Shown here: positions 1 to 13,140 of the stretch, one piece after another | How the letters are laid out: every line of letters starts with the position of its first letter | Position numbering within the stretch: position 1 is the first letter of the stretch | From: Polyodon spathula | Taxonomy: Eukaryota > Chordata > Actinopteri > Acipenseriformes > Polyodontidae | Length of the DNA: 64,000 nt | Reading direction: 5' to 3' | Assembly: GCF_017654505.1 (NCBI RefSeq) | Contig: NC_054535.1 | Span: 46,318,348-46,382,347 of the forward strand | Made by a program: the position numbers and the translations under genes | The notes under the pieces: generated by a model | Databases searched by the model: none | The model's input: only the letters and a program-made list of their open reading frames with translations | What the model was told of the DNA's origin: nothing

Positions 1-72
1 GTGCTGGACTTGAGTGAAGGGTTAACTACATTCACTCACCAGTAACTCGCACAGTATTAAAAGAAGACATAC

Positions 73-285
73 TTGTCAATGCAGGTGAGCTGTTCTGAAA
101 TACAAGGTTCTGTGGCTGAAGAAATATGGCAGGAGATAGCTGATCAGGTTAATGTAGTTGGTACTGCAAAAAAGGGGATCATAGACTGCCAGAAGCACTG
201 GCAAGATGAATGTCAGATTGTAAACAAAACTGCAGGGTCTTCTCACTCTTCTGGATCATGTTCCAAGATATCTCCCTCCTCTTGA
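73..285 (+). pseudogene. Myb/SANT-like domain fragment (Harbinger or NAIF1 type)
   Basis: The open frame contains a stretch resembling the Myb/SANT-like helix-turn-helix found in Harbinger-associated DNA-binding proteins and NAIF1: EEIWQEIADQVNVVG, followed by KKGIIDCQKHWQDECQIV. The spaced tryptophans (IWQEIA, KHWQDE) and the 'VN.VG' turn are the recognisable features. There is no good upstream ATG, the frame stops after a serine-rich tail, and no following domain is seen, so this is a fragment rather than a working gene. The family call is by eye and moderate. A diverged unrelated helix-turn-helix or a chance frame is the alternative. Confidence 0.4.
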
Positions 286-534
286 TGTACAGTCAACACA
301 AACACATGGAAGCCTGACATTTTCTTAGAGCAACGAATAGGCTACAAACCGGATTTATATGTTTTCCAACCATTAAGTAGCCTATCCTGTCCAGACAAGT
401 TAGCAATGCATTTAATATATGCGTTACAAATAACAACATATAAAAATTACGTAATTATTGGATAATTAAACAGCTATTTTATTATTACTATTGGCATTGT
501 CAGAATTTTCGCAGTGTATTCTTTAAATAACGGC

Positions 535-603
535 ATATATATATTTTATATATATATTTTATTGCTATATATATATATATATTATATATATATATATATA
601 TAT
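535..603. repeat. (AT)n microsatellite
   Basis: Interrupted run of alternating A and T. Confidence 0.95.
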
Positions 604-990
604 CTGAGCACAGACTCTTAACTCAGTGGAGACGTTCAAGAAGGACAGAGATGTTTTAATTCCTGTAGTGGTTTTGTCCAGGTTTTGTCCAGACAACTTT
701 TTAATATTCAAGAAAATCACACAGACTCATTTAATTTGAAGTTTTACGAATCAGAGCAGTGTTAGTATTCTTTCGGTTTATTAAATGCTTTAAAAATTGG
801 ATTGGTTGGTTGCGCAGACCACCATAAATCCCAAGCAAGTCTGGACGATCCAGTGCTTTACAGGTTTAACAGCATTAGTACTTCAATACAGTAATAAAAA
901 TATGGTTATTATATATTTAGCCATAACGCTATGCATGCATAATGCTAAAACACCAACGCTCGAATTTTGTACTATTACGATTGTAGATCA

Positions 991-994
<4 letters not shown>

Positions 995-1041
<47 letters not shown>

Positions 1042-1055
1042 TATTATATATATAT
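995..1055. repeat. (AT)n microsatellite
   Basis: Nearly pure AT dinucleotide run with small interruptions near its right end. Confidence 0.95.
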
Positions 1056-4000
1056 CACTCTCTTAAGACTAAAACATAATTCTATAATTGACAATGTGTC
1101 AATATAAAAGAGATATTAAATTCAAATATATGCTTACCTTCCAGTATATGGAAGTGTAGTGCAGGATATATTGAAAAATAAGAACTGTCTTCAAAAGGCA
1201 GAGACTTGAGAATACGACCTAACAGCAATAGTTTTTTAGAGTTTCTCAGAGCATGGATCATACAACTTGTAGTTAGCAAGTCGCACGATACTTGACTGGG
1301 GGTTTACCTTGGTTTTTGTAGGATTTTTCCTCCATTGAATACATCAGGAGTCCCAATTAAATCTGATCATCAATCTGTCTTGACAGTTACAATCTTTGAG
1401 TTAATGATATTTTCTGGAAGGATCCGAACAACTCTGTTTTCAAAATTAACTGAATGTGAGCTCATGGTTCACTATCTTCCACCCCTCATTTCCCTAAAAA
1501 TTAGGTGAACTGAAGTTCACAGGGTCATTGCTACCAAATACAATATGTATGTGTATATATGAGAGATGTTTTTAATATGTAACACCAGATCTATTTAATT
1601 CCATTAACCTCTTAGCCACATATTATGTTACCTTTTCAGTGTGTTGTCAATGGGTCAGTTTAACTTCATATACAAATGTGTGTTAACAAAGTATAGAACA
1701 AAAAGACTATAAGGGTTTTATCACAAGTTTTTGAATAAGCATACAGTGGTCAGTTCAGTTATTTCCATTTAAATTTAAGCTATAATGAAACATGTTAAAC
1801 ATAATAGCCTTATATTAACTTGTACCATGCTTGGACTAAGCTTGACCTCCTTTGGTTTCTAAAAATTCCCCTGCACAAGCAAGTTTCAGACACCCTGTTT
1901 ACTTGCCAAGACTAGTGTTTTAATTAATATGAAATTCCACTGTAAGCACTTTTCCAAAGTCACCGCTTGAAGTCATTTTTTGGCCGATTCTAGAGACGCC
2001 TGGACCGGTATCTTTTCAGATAATACAAAAAAGCATACATCCTATTTTATATATTTATAACTAAGCTCTCATTATTGTCTTATAATATAATGAGATACAT
2101 ACTCCACTCTTCCTAAAAGCACCTTCTGTTGGTTATCATTCAAGGTTGGCAAATCCCACTTTCAAGAGCCAACACCGAATCCTGCTGTATTCCTGCTGAA
2201 TCCAACCAATATCCAACTTAATGTTATAACACATTCTACACTTTCCATTCCCATCTCTTTCTGCCAGGTTCTAATTAATTTCTGTTATATATAGAAAATG
2301 ATTATTCTACTGTTCTGTTATCCGAAAGGTATTAACGTTCGATAATAGTAATGAGATCGCTCATTAGAGAGGATCTTGGCTTTTTAATCGCTGCCCATCA
2401 AAAATCCACGCTTCATCGGCCAAAACCAATGAGTCATTTTCAACACTGCCTCTACTACAAGCAGTGAGAACGAGGTTACAACATTAGTTGTATTCCTTTA
2501 GTAAGTTTACTGTTAGTTACAGTTTGTACTTTAAATGATTTTATAACATTTAGTTCTAATTCAGATATGTCAATATAACCTCTTATAAACTGCAATTCTA
2601 TTTTATATCACTGATATACACAGAAGACTACAGGCTAATTTGTAATTATTAATATTAATATTTGAGTATTTAAACTTAGGATTGCTCATACATGTGCTTA
2701 ATGTTATTATATTAGGTTTCTTATTTATTTAAATACTTTAGTTTTTTCTTACTATAATCAAACCTATTTATATTGCTTCTGGCATATTAGTGTGCTCCAT
2801 AGATTCTGCCATTCTGCTCTCGCTGGATCAAAATGTTTTGAGGCTTTGAGTCTAATTAAAAAAGATACTTCTGCTTGATAAGGGAGGTTTGGAACTTTCA
2901 GCAGGCCAGTCTGACCTTCAATGCAATTAACTCCTTCTCACAGGCCTTACACAGATCTGCTAATAATATTTTCTAATGGTTGTATATTCTTTAAAAAACA
3001 TATCAGTCATTACAATATTTGTTGCAGTTTCACAAATGTTCAATATGTTTCTTAAAGATCAGCCTGCTTCCAGTAGCTGTGACAGTCTTGGGTTAGTTTC
3101 TGTTCTCAGTGAGTCAGTTTCTGCTCACAGGTGTGGGTGACAGTCTTTAAAAGACTGATAACTGCAAACAATCTTGTTAGCTGGGCTCCCATCTCTACAT
3201 TCTCATTCCCATCGTCAGTGGGCAAACACATTTGTGTTGGACAATAACTGGATTGCTGTTGACATAATTTGAATGATTTGTGTATTTTTCCTAATGGCTT
3301 GCAAGTACAGTACATCAGATATTTGTATTGCTCAAATTGATTGGCTCTAGTCCGGTTCATGAATAAAGAAAGAAAGCTGCCGGATTCTTCAGACATTTCA
3401 TTATATATTTCTTCAGTAAGGGATCATTGGAGCACTCATACATTCTCCCTCAGTAGTTGGATTTTAAGGTGACCGTTGGTTTATTATGATTTTTTGCAGT
3501 GCCATTGAAACAGAGACTTGCAAAATTTTCATCGGTGTCGATCAGGAAAGCATTATGGGGTAATTCTCTTGAGCCTTTTCTGCCTCTCCATCCAAAACAT
3601 TGGAGTCCTCAGCCGTATGCACGTTGTGCACTGCGTGTACCATTGGTTTGCAAAATGTCGGCGTCAAAAGTGTGCATATTATCTTGTGCGATCAGTTGAA
3701 GCAAAACAGACATTTTAAGTATAGGATTCAACTGTTTATTTAGTGGTAGTAATGAGCAAACAGAAGCAGATATAAGTTTGGTTGATGCCTTGAAAAATAG
3801 TCAACATTTTATTCTGATGACCCAGGTGTCAGAGGGTTTGTGTTTCTGGCACTAACGGTGGTGGAGTTTTAAGCGCCGAAAATGTGTTGGCGGCATTGAA
3901 TGTTAATACTGCATTATTTTAATTCTGTGCTCTTCCAGGATTGAGCACGGTAAGGGCACATTTGTACAAGTTGTATATTAAGTCTGCCCAATCTGTTTGT

Positions 4001-4609
4001 TTAGGGGTATTTTTTTAAAATGTATTTCTATTTCAATAAAATCAAGTTGCTGTTTGGTAACGGTCCCATGTCCCGCACTTATCGTACATAAAGGTCACCA
4101 TGCTTTCATATATCTTTACTTTTAAATTGAAAAATAATATTGTAACAACCCGGACAATTGCTTTGTGTGCTGCAGGAATTGTCTGTTCAGTTTGTCTCGT
4201 CTGTCTTTTATGTTAGATGTATTCTAAGTGGAACAGGTAACATTGTTACTTCGCATGGGAAGGGGCTGTGAGTGAATGAGTGGGGAGAATGTGTGTTGTT
4301 GTTTTCAGGGGTTGCAGGGCATGGATGTGACTGGTTGATCAGCCGGACAGCGGCAGGAAATTAGCTTATATAATAAGGGAGTGCATGAGCATGGGGACTG
4401 GAGACAGTCCAGCGCTGAACTTAAATGAGAAACTGTGGGTGCAATTGAGCAAGCATGTGAGCTGTGATCGGAGAGAATATGCAGTGAAAGTGCCAAGACT
4501 AAAACAGGAATTCTCTGTAGTTTCAAATAAAATAAAATATTTATAAAAGGCAGGATTTGAACCCTAACTAGTCATACTTTCACTCCAACTGTATAACCGC
4601 TACCCTTGT
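1056..4609. other. AT-rich noncoding stretch, no gene recognised
   Basis: No convincing coding sequence. The frames here are short, lack domains and have composition matching the AT-rich background. From about 4141 to 4540 the sequence has an LTR-like feel: a TGTAACAACC start, a TATATAATAAG box near 4367 and AAATAAAATAAA near 4525, but no boundaries or coding sequence support it. At about 4545-4608 the minus strand has a tRNA B-box-like GGTTCAAATCC, possibly a decayed SINE head. Confidence 0.5.
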
Positions 4610-5000
4610 TGTGGAACTTTTCAGGTCCGCAACTTTAAGGAGCCAACTGCACCAGGTGTTCAGAGATATAAAGCTTTATTAGTTTGCGCAAACGAGAACA
4701 GCTCAACACATCAGTGTTAGGAAGCCCGAGCAGTGTTCTGCCATACAGAGTTAGCATACAGTAATTATACCTTTACAGAGAGACAGGGTAGTTTCCCTTT
4801 CAACCAATAAGCTGGAGCCAGCTCAGTTGGGGGAACAACAACAGGGGGGGACAGGTATTTACGGGGTAACACAATAAAGATCAACCAATAAACTGGAGCC
4901 AGCTCAGTCGGGGTAATTAACAGATAAGCTGGAGCCAGCTCAGTTGTCGCACCATCCACAGTTTGGCTTTCAGTGACATGTACCTGCATGAACTCAAATT
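4610..5000 (-). mobile_element. Decayed LTR-like sequence with internal 24-bp repeats
   Basis: Read on the minus strand the segment has an AATAAAGC polyadenylation-type signal (plus-strand GCTTTATT near 4674) and ends in ...GTTCCACA, as an LTR 3' end would. Upstream on that strand lie three copies of a motif seen on the plus strand as AAGCTGGAGCCAGCTCAGT, near 4808, 4891 and 4924, resembling repeated U3 elements. No target duplication or inner coding region was found, so the right boundary is approximate and the class is unproven. Confidence 0.4.
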
Positions 5001-6595
5001 GTTTTAAAGCATATAACTCAGTGAATAATGGTAGTACAGAGTAGCAACAAACAGGTACAGGAATGGTTCTATTCTATCAATTATTCCCCTACACCCTACA
5101 CAGGTTCACATCTTAACCCTTTCAACAGACTAGGCTACTATTTACATTTAACCTATCCAAATGCCACTACATTGCCTCAATATAGGTTGAACAGTTTTGC
5201 TATTGCTACATAATGCAATTCTTCCTTCAGACAAAATACAAGTTCTGGTAGGAATTTACAGTGTCACAAATGCACTGTAGCATATTGCTTTTAAACACCA
5301 CAATAAGCCTCATTTAAATAAACAATACCTCTGTGCAAGTATTTTTTATTCAAGGAAGTCTTTTGATGTTCTTTATTCCTAATCTTTCGCTGAGGTCCAT
5401 TGTTAGAGACTCTAAGGTTACAGCACTGTTCATCACTGTGCAGTTCACCAAGAGGTGGAAGATTCTAGAGTCACATTTAAGTTCTATTGTAGGTATCATA
5501 TAGTGTTAAAGGTCTTGTCTCTGGTTTTGCAGTTTCATACTGTTACTATTGTAGTATCATACAACCTTTGCTAACACCTCTTTAGAACCCCATTCTACAA
5601 TTAAAAAGTTCTCAGAGATGTATTTATATTGTACCATACTCAATATCGCATATGGCACTCATGTTAGCAGTAGAGCACACTTGAATCTGCATGAATCTGT
5701 AAAGTAAATAAAAATGTATATGCTTTTTTTCTGATAAGTTTTGTGTACCTCTTATTTAAACTTGACATATGGACAGCAGATATTGTATTCAGTTTACTTT
5801 GAGTAGAGTTGACTGGAGGAAATGGATTGTTCTCAGCTTTATGAAGTGAAAGTCATGCATGAGTGTTTGTGGCATGAGAAACTACTTAATCATTTTCCAG
5901 TCATAAACAGCCTATTTTATGGTGTCTTCAGCAATACCAACAGCTTCACAAATCATTCGCATAAGCTGAGAATCTGGGCAGCTATTCAATAAAAAAGATA
6001 TTAGGTTGTCGTGTTGTCACTAGTATTTCATTGCAACTAAGCTGAGTAGTATTTCTATATACTGTGTGCTTCTTGGGTATGCATAGCCTTTACAGAGGGC
6101 TTCTCCTGCCAAATGGTGCTATCAGTAAAACTGCAAAAACAACCACACTTATCATGAACATGAAACTTTTAGAACTTAAAAGGGATCATCATCACAGGAT
6201 ACCGCTATTTATAAAGTGGACAGAACCTAAAGGTCCCTAGTGCATCTACTGTATGTGGACCAAGGTGTAATACAGACCCCCATTCATTTGATGCTTAGAC
6301 ATCATCAGGCACTAAAGGGCATTGACAGGGAACCATCTCATAATAACTATGCGTATGTTGGGATCACTCATATCATACCACTGGAATCTAATTGTTTTTC
6401 TTAATATTCTTTGTGGTTAATCACCTTTACCTGATAATGCTAATTTTATTTGATATAAGAAATCAGATTTCAGATGGTGCAATCAATTTAGGGATGTCAT
6501 GTTACAACATTGACAAAACTACTTCTTTGGCTCTTGCTACGTCAGAACAAACTTTGTATCTTTTTTTCCTTGATTAACCAGCCAGAATTAACTTA
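5001..6595. other. Noncoding stretch, nothing recognised
   Basis: AT-rich sequence without a recognisable coding domain, RNA gene or terminal repeat. Short frames at 5028 and 6392 look incidental. Confidence 0.5.
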
Positions 6596-6599
6596 ATTC

Positions 6600-7342
6600 A
6601 GGCAAAATTGACTACGTGTGCGGCAGACCTTATTCCCACTAAGCTGTTTAAAGAAGTATCCTCTAGGATCAATTCTACTGTTTTAAATATTATTAACAGT
6701 TCCCTTTCATCTGGTATTGTTCAAAAATCATTTTAAGGTTGATATGGTGCAACCATTGTATTAAAAACCTACTCTAGATCCAAAGATTCTTAACAATTCT
6801 AGGCCTTCTTCTAATTTCCCCTTTCTATCCAAAGTTTTGAGAGAGTACCAGCAATCCAACTTTATACATTCCTTGCGGCCCATAATATATATGAGAAATT
6901 TAAGACAGGTTTCCGCTCTGGTCATAGTACTAAAACTGCTCTTATGAGTGGTAAATGATGTGCTATTATCTTCAGATATGGCCTCAGATCTTGTATTGGA
7001 ACTTTATATTAGGAATGTAACTAAAGTGTCTTTTTTTCACCTTAGAAATATTGCTAAAATAAGACTTGCTCTTTCGCTGCAAGATGCCGAGAGAGTGATG
7101 CATGCTTTCATAACATCTAGAACTGATTATTGCAATGGCCTTTTTCCTTGTATTCCAAGCTATGCTTTATCCCGAGCTTGTACAAAATGCTGTTGCTAGG
7201 GTTTTAACAAAAACAAAAAAAGCATGCTCACATTATGCCTGTGTTAGCAGCCCTACACTGGCTTCATGTATGGTCCAGGATTTTTTTTAATGTCCTGCTT
7301 ATAACTTATAAAGCCTTACATGGTTTGGTGGCACCTATTGTA
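6600..7342 (+). mobile_element. L2-type LINE, reverse transcriptase fragment (5' portion)
   Basis: Conceptual translation in shifting frames gives reverse transcriptase segments of an L2-like non-LTR retrotransposon. These include IPTKLFKEV, VLNIINSSLSSGIV, then IYEKFKTGFRSGHSTKTAL and VVNDVLLSSD at about 6880-6970. A jump then leads to the C-terminal part, FFHLRNIAKIR..LSLQDAERVMHAFITSRTDYCNGL at about 7030-7140. The region with the YxDD active site between these parts is missing, so the copy carries an internal deletion plus stops and frameshifts. It breaks off at 7342 and resumes at about 10160, with an inserted block between. Confidence 0.78.
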
Positions 7343-9060
7343 ACCCCATATCAATCAATCAATTAATCAATCTTTATTTTATATAGCGCCTTTCATAGTG
7401 GACCACAATCACAAAGCGCTTTACAAGATACATTAAAAAACAACACATAATACATTAAGTAGCAAAGACACAACAGCTAATAACAGATATCAGGCTTAAA
7501 GAGCATGAAAAAAGCAAGCAAGAATAAGTGAGTCTTGAGAGTTGATTTAATGCGTTCAACGGTGGGAGCATCACACACCAAAGCTGGTCAGTAGGTTGAA
7601 GAGGTACTCAGGAAGTATGTTCCTATGTGAGGAAGGGCATTGTAGGTGAGCAGGAGAATTTTGAAAGTAATCCTGAACTTTACAGGTAGCCAGTGCAGCT
7701 GGGCAAGATGTTGGAGTGGTGTGTTAATGTTTTTTATATCCTGGCAGCTGCATTTGAAACTAGCTGCAGTCGGTTGATGGTGCATGCCGGAAGACCGCCA
7801 TAGAGAGAGTTGCAGTAATCGAGTCGAGAGACGACAAATGCATGACAGAATATCTCCGCGTCTGGGAGGGAAAGGTAGGGACGGACTTTGGAGATGTTTC
7901 CTAGGTGGTAGAAGAAAGATTTGACCACAGAGGTGATGTAGACATCAAAGGAGATGTTGCTGTCCCAAAGTATATCAAGGCTTTGTACAGTGGGGGAAGG
8001 CAATAGCAGGTTCAGGGTAGCTATATTGAGATTCTTAAGTTGAGTTTTAGATCGTACTAGAAGGAATTCTGATTTGCTAGTGTTGAGCTGATGCAGTGAG
8101 CGCATACCTGTAGCCACCGAGATGGTCGTCCAGATCTCTCTGTAAACCATTAGTTCAGATGACCTCCACTTGCGCTCAAGCTTGCGCCAGGTAAACTTAA
8201 GCAATAGAAGTTCAAGGGTATACCATGGGCAGTTGCGATTTTCCTTGACCATTGTGGTTGTAAGCAAGGCAGCATTGTCAATGATCTGAGTAAGTGTGGC
8301 GTTGTAGAGGGTCACCACATTGTCATCCAAAGACGGGAGAGTACCAGTTAGAGGAGATGAAGAGACACATTGAGAGTTTCAGAGGATTCAGCAGATTCTT
8401 GGGATGAAAGGAAATAACAGTTTCAATAGTGAAGGAAGGAGCAGGAAGATTAATTTTAGCAGTGATTAAGAAATGGTCAGAAAAAGAGATATCTGAGAGA
8501 GACTGAAGAGATCAAGACCCCTGGTGATCCATAGTATATCCTTGAGTGTTAGTGGGGACCTTGACAGATTGACAGAAGCATGCTGAAGTCAGTCACTAGA
8601 AGAAGGCAAATCAACATGTATGTTGAAGCCTCCTAGGAGTAAGATTTTGTCAGTAGAAGTGAGACGAAGGAGAGGAATTCAGAAAGCTCAGCAATAAAAG
8701 ACGGGTTATTCTTTGGTGGCCGGTAGACAACAGCAAGGTTGAGGGACATGGGAGAGGGGAGTTTGATTGCGAGATACTGAAAGAGGAAAAGTATGGCAAA
8801 GAAAGAACTGAGGAAGCAAACACAGAATTTGCAATAATAGCTGTACCCCCGCCTCAGCCAATAGGATGGCTAGATGTAGCAAGCACATGTCGCTTACAAG
8901 TGCCAGGTTTCAACTAAACAGAAAAGATCAAGATTGACATCAGTTATAAGTTCGCTGAGAAGAAGACATTTGTTAGTGCGACAAACAGAATGATTCTTGG
9001 TGATAAATCTCTGTCGCTACCTGTGAGGGTGCTGTGTAAAGGGAACAGAGTGCCTGGACT
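7343..9060 (-). mobile_element. L2-type LINE on the minus strand: endonuclease, truncated RT and 3' tail
   Basis: On the minus strand the order is as follows. Near 8990-8900 is an endonuclease start resembling LSELITDVNLDLFCLVETW. Near 8700-8600 are VVYRPPKNNPSF and GFNIHVDLPSS. Near 8490-8440 is SLSDISFSDHFLI, the conserved SDH region. At 8330-8150 is a linker (NCPWYTLELLLLK). At 8110-7735 is the C-terminal RT part (YHLGNISKVRPYLSLPDAE, FVVSRLDYCNSLYGGLPA), and near 7690 LHWLPVKFRITFKILLL. The 3' tail at 7343-7430 reads, on the minus strand, as the fish LINE ending with AAAGCGCTTTGTGATT and then (TTGA)n. The core RT palm is deleted and there are stops, so it cannot move itself. It lies inside the + LINE. 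Confidence 0.82.
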
Positions 9061-10159
9061 GGATGGCCAGAAAATTAATTCCCAGGGTTAGAAGGAAGTT
9101 GGTCATCTAGAAAGGGGGCAGAGCTACAATACTCTAAATCATCGACTTAGAAGGGAAACAGCATGGCAGCCGCGGATTGGAGGAGTGGTTGCACTAGTTA
9201 ACCAAGGGGTCATTACTGACAGTACAAAAGGGGGTTAAACGAAGTGATCTGTTCTTTGTTATGGTTAAGCTGAACCGGAAGGAGAAACCTATGTTGTTAT
9301 CGTGGGTATTTTGTTTGTTTTGTTGTTAATAAATATACTGTTTGTTATTTATATGGCTAAGTCAATCCGGAGCTGTCGCCAAAAGCCAGCACTAAACCCG
9401 GACAACACTGCACCTTTTTTTGCACTATAAACTATATTTGCACCACAAGCACTACAGCACGCACTGTGGACTTGTGTTTGTGTTTGTGTTACATGTAATT
9501 GTAAAAAGATCGGGACTGTTATTATTTCAGGACCAACCCATGGATTAAAACAGAGCCATACATTCCTCTGTATTGCCTGTTAACATTTACTGTCATACAT
9601 TTATTTACTGTCTTTGGGTCATCAGACCAATTGGATTAAAAATGTAAATATCATTGCACCTGGATTATCTTTGTCTGTCTGTTCATTGACCACTGTTGCA
9701 TGCCTGCACCTGAACACAGTTAACCACTTTGCCACAGTTAGTCAGGGAATGACAATTGAAAAAGGAGATTTTTAATTTTTTAGCAGGCATGTGGAAGGGG
9801 AGAGCTGTATCTGGAGCAAGTGCTTACCAGTGTTCATTCTAGGAGAGGAGAAAGAGTGAGCACTCTTTGTCCAGGGTAACCAGACATTAGGTGTCAGAGT
9901 GGGAATGAGGCCTCTAGTAGCCACTGGGATGATTTGGAAAAGGTCTAAGACAATATTAGCCAATTTATACTGTCCTGCAGGTCTAGAGCTGGTCTAGTTT
10001 ACACGCTATCACAATTCACTTCAATCTACCACAGCTCTAAACACTTTAGAAAATGAATTACATAAGCCAGCTGATGTAGTTACATCAGCAAACTAGCTTT
10101 TCAATTTACTTCCCAATCGCTATTTAGTTTTGTCCTGTCTAACTGCAAACAGCATCATA
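9061..10159. other. Remainder of the block inserted in the + LINE, partly unclassified
   Basis: This segment lies between the endonuclease end of the minus LINE and the point where the + LINE resumes. About 9110-9765 is an unclassified repeat-like sequence with AATAAA near 9330 and many GCACTA/CACTGT motifs. About 9770-9963 has an open minus frame of 63 codons (ending ...SPSTCLLKN) that could be the 5' region of the minus LINE. No domain was recognised. Confidence 0.35.
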
Positions 10160-10600
10160 ACCCACGTACCAAGCAGGTTGAGTCGCTTGAATCAACTCTA
10201 GACGGCCACTTCGATCCCAGGATGCTGGCTTGCCGACTATTCCTAAAATTTTAAAAAAGAAAACAGGTGGCAGTGCCTTCAGCTGCAGGGCCCCTAAACT
10301 GTGGAATGATCTGCCTAGTTCTGTAAGGGAAGCACCAGCTGTTGCAGCTTTTAAACCCAGACTAAAGACACATTTTTATAATCTGTCTTATTTATCCTAA
10401 AATTATTCAGATTTTCTTTCTCGTTTTTGTTTCATTTATTGTCGTCTATTTACTGCTTTTATTGTATTCTCTGCTTTTTATTACTAATTGTTACTCCTTT
10501 TATAGCTGTCAGTGTACTGTTTTGTCCATGTAAAGCACTTTTCAGGAATTTATTGTGAAATGCAGTATATTAAATACAGATCATTCAATTGATTGATTGA
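10160..10600 (+). mobile_element. L2-type LINE, C-terminal end and 3' UTR (resumption of the 6600-7342 element)
   Basis: Translation gives LRSQDAGLPTIPKI, then GGSAFSCRAPKLWNDLP and VREAPAVAAFKPRLKTHF, the usual C-terminus of fish L2-like RT proteins. After it come an AT-rich 3' UTR, TGTAAAGCACTTTTCAGG near 10530, and a (TTGA/TCAA)-type tail ending near 10600. Orientation and content continue the LINE that breaks off at 7342. The junction sequences (GTAACCCCATA left, ATAACCCACGTA right) share TAACCC, as expected if the block between is a later insertion. Confidence 0.78.
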
Positions 10601-13020
10601 GGGTATTAGAACTATGAGCTTCCCACCTTCTGTAGCCAATTGAGCACTTAGTCCTACACCTTGTGCTTAATCTATTGAATTGGGTTAACTTTATAATATT
10701 TAGGATTCCTTAAATAACATTTCCCCTAACCTATATTTAATTTGAGCTTTGCCTCATATTCATGCATTAAGTTTTGGGATTGGGGTGGTCAGTCAGCACT
10801 CGGATATCCATTACCCAGATACACGTCAGTCATGTTTTACCGCCTTTTATATGTATGTAACAAATGAATGCACTTATCCGTCACATGCAATTTCCGACTC
10901 CATCGCCAGTTTTCTGATGCAAAGCCCATCTTATCAATTTCAGAATTTATATGAATATCCGTCATAGTCCACGTTTTTTTTTCTCTCGCATGGCAAATCA
11001 GTTTTATTTATTTATCGAATTATTTGCCAGTTACACAGACTTCCTCCAGTTTCACCTGACGAAAAAGCAGCCAATACAAACAGAACGAGAGAAGCTACAG
11101 TAATATAATAGTTAATCATTAAACAGTTTTAGATACTGTTCTGTATTTTTTTTTTTTTTTTAAATCTGTGATCTTTAGTTGTTTTTATGCATTTTCATTT
11201 GGTGACTTTAGGGCCTATAGAGCACTATATTTTGCAATTTTAAATACTGACTTTGGATACTGTTTTAATGCTGGAAACTGCTTTTTTTTATCTTTTGCTA
11301 AATTGCATTAACTTTTACATTGTATGCAGTTCTGTGCATGGGTAATATTTTGATTTAAGCTACTTTTCGATTTTAATCGGTAAAGCTCATTAAACGTCAA
11401 ATTCCCCAGAAAAAAATTTATATAGGATAAACATCAATAAAACCACTAGCTATTTTTTTAATTTTCTTACCAAAAAATAATAATTTAGAAATTATCTCTA
11501 GTTTTTATATTTGCTGTCTGTCCCGTCTCCGTTCCACTGTGAATGGCTAGTGGTCACTGTCAGTCATCTTATTGGTATCTTAGTAGGCTACTACAGATTC
11601 ACTGTCAGTCATTTCATCCTGTTCTCTTGTTAACTGGAGCAGCGCCAGAATGCTTTTATTCATTTAAATAACTGTTAATCATCAAGACCTGCACCAACTG
11701 CATACTTTCATTTACCAGCTACAGCACTACAGCACTTAATAAAAGCGCCTACTTTGAAAAGAGCACGTTAGCGTGTAGGTAAGCTTTTGCTATAGGTATA
11801 CATTTGTAGTTAGTAGCTTGATTTGAAAATGGGGCGCAAGAGGAAAACACTAATGAGTATTGTGCACAATACCCTGACCGATGGCTGAAGTCTCCGTGGC
11901 AGGACGAAGTGGGCCTTTCTGCCTTGCATTCCAGTGACTCTGAGTCTGGCTGTGCTGAAGCAGGAGAGGGGTAGAGCTCAGAAGCTGAATAATAAGTGCA
12001 AGTTAGTTCTGTTGCATGTTGAATATGATAAATGGGTTTCGCTACATGGCATAAAAAGTCTGTTTTTTTAACTCATAAAGGTCGATTTCACACATTCTCT
12101 GCTTGAATTAAAAAATAAAGATTGAAAAAAATATATAGTAGCAAGCCTAACTACAGTCTACGTGTAGTCTCTTTTGGCAAGTGATATTTTCAGAATCATA
12201 TCATTCTGAATTAAAATACTTCTTCTGTTGATAATGTATAGTACTGTACCATCAAAATCAATATAGTACGTCTACATGGAGGCCTACTTATTTTAAAACA
12301 CACTACTTTCAGCTATGCATTTTTGATATTGTATATTTTTTGGGGGGGAAAAATTAACAAAGTTTGGAAGGGGCCAAAATGAAATAATCAGATATGCATC
12401 ACACATGTTTAACCATCACTGAAGTCAAAATTTTATAGGGTCAGATATATGTGTGCTAACTGTATTAATCTTATTTCAAAATGATCGGACATGGATGGGA
12501 CCAACAGGAAGTGGATGTGGTCAAGAAAGTAAGTTGGGTCACAGCCGATGTATAAAATACATGCTATTGCCCAGAAACACAACGTCCAGTTCTTGGCACT
12601 GCTTACTATTGATGTGGCCAGGTCCACTTCCAGTTCTTTCTTGTCCATTTCCGGTTTGTCGCTTCCCGTTTCCGAATCCTGTACACTGCTAGTAAACACA
12701 ATTCTGCAAAACCATGATCTGAGTTAACTCATTCACATTTGTGTGTCGACACATTATACAGTAGCCTACTGTTGATGGACATGATATATTAACTAGTGCT
12801 TAAGGTATACTAGGGTGTGTTAATTACATTATATAGTGTAAATAATTAAAAGGTAAAATTCCATTTTTAGACATGCATTTAGTTTGGTTTAAAAAGTTCC
12901 CATTTATACACCAGGACAATTACTATTGGAAGATGCCAATATAGACCAGAAATATTATAAATACAGGGAGCTTAAAAAGAAAAAAGGACATAAGAAGCTC
13001 TCACTGTCTCTAATCCTATC
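10601..13020. other. Noncoding stretch
   Basis: No domain recognised. A short ATG frame at 11829 begins MGRKRKTLMS and stops after 19 codons. Another frame across 11850-11970 stays open (WLKSPWQDEVGLSALHSSD) and could be an exon scrap of an unidentified transposon gene, but nothing confirms it. The region contains an 18-base poly-T near 11145. Confidence 0.5.
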
Positions 13021-13021
13021 C

Positions 13022-13140
<119 letters not shown>

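Noticed and set aside
4545..4608. tRNA gene on the minus strand
   Set aside because: A B-box-like GGTTCAAATCC is present, but acceptor arms do not pair and no anticodon arm forms; at best a SINE scrap.
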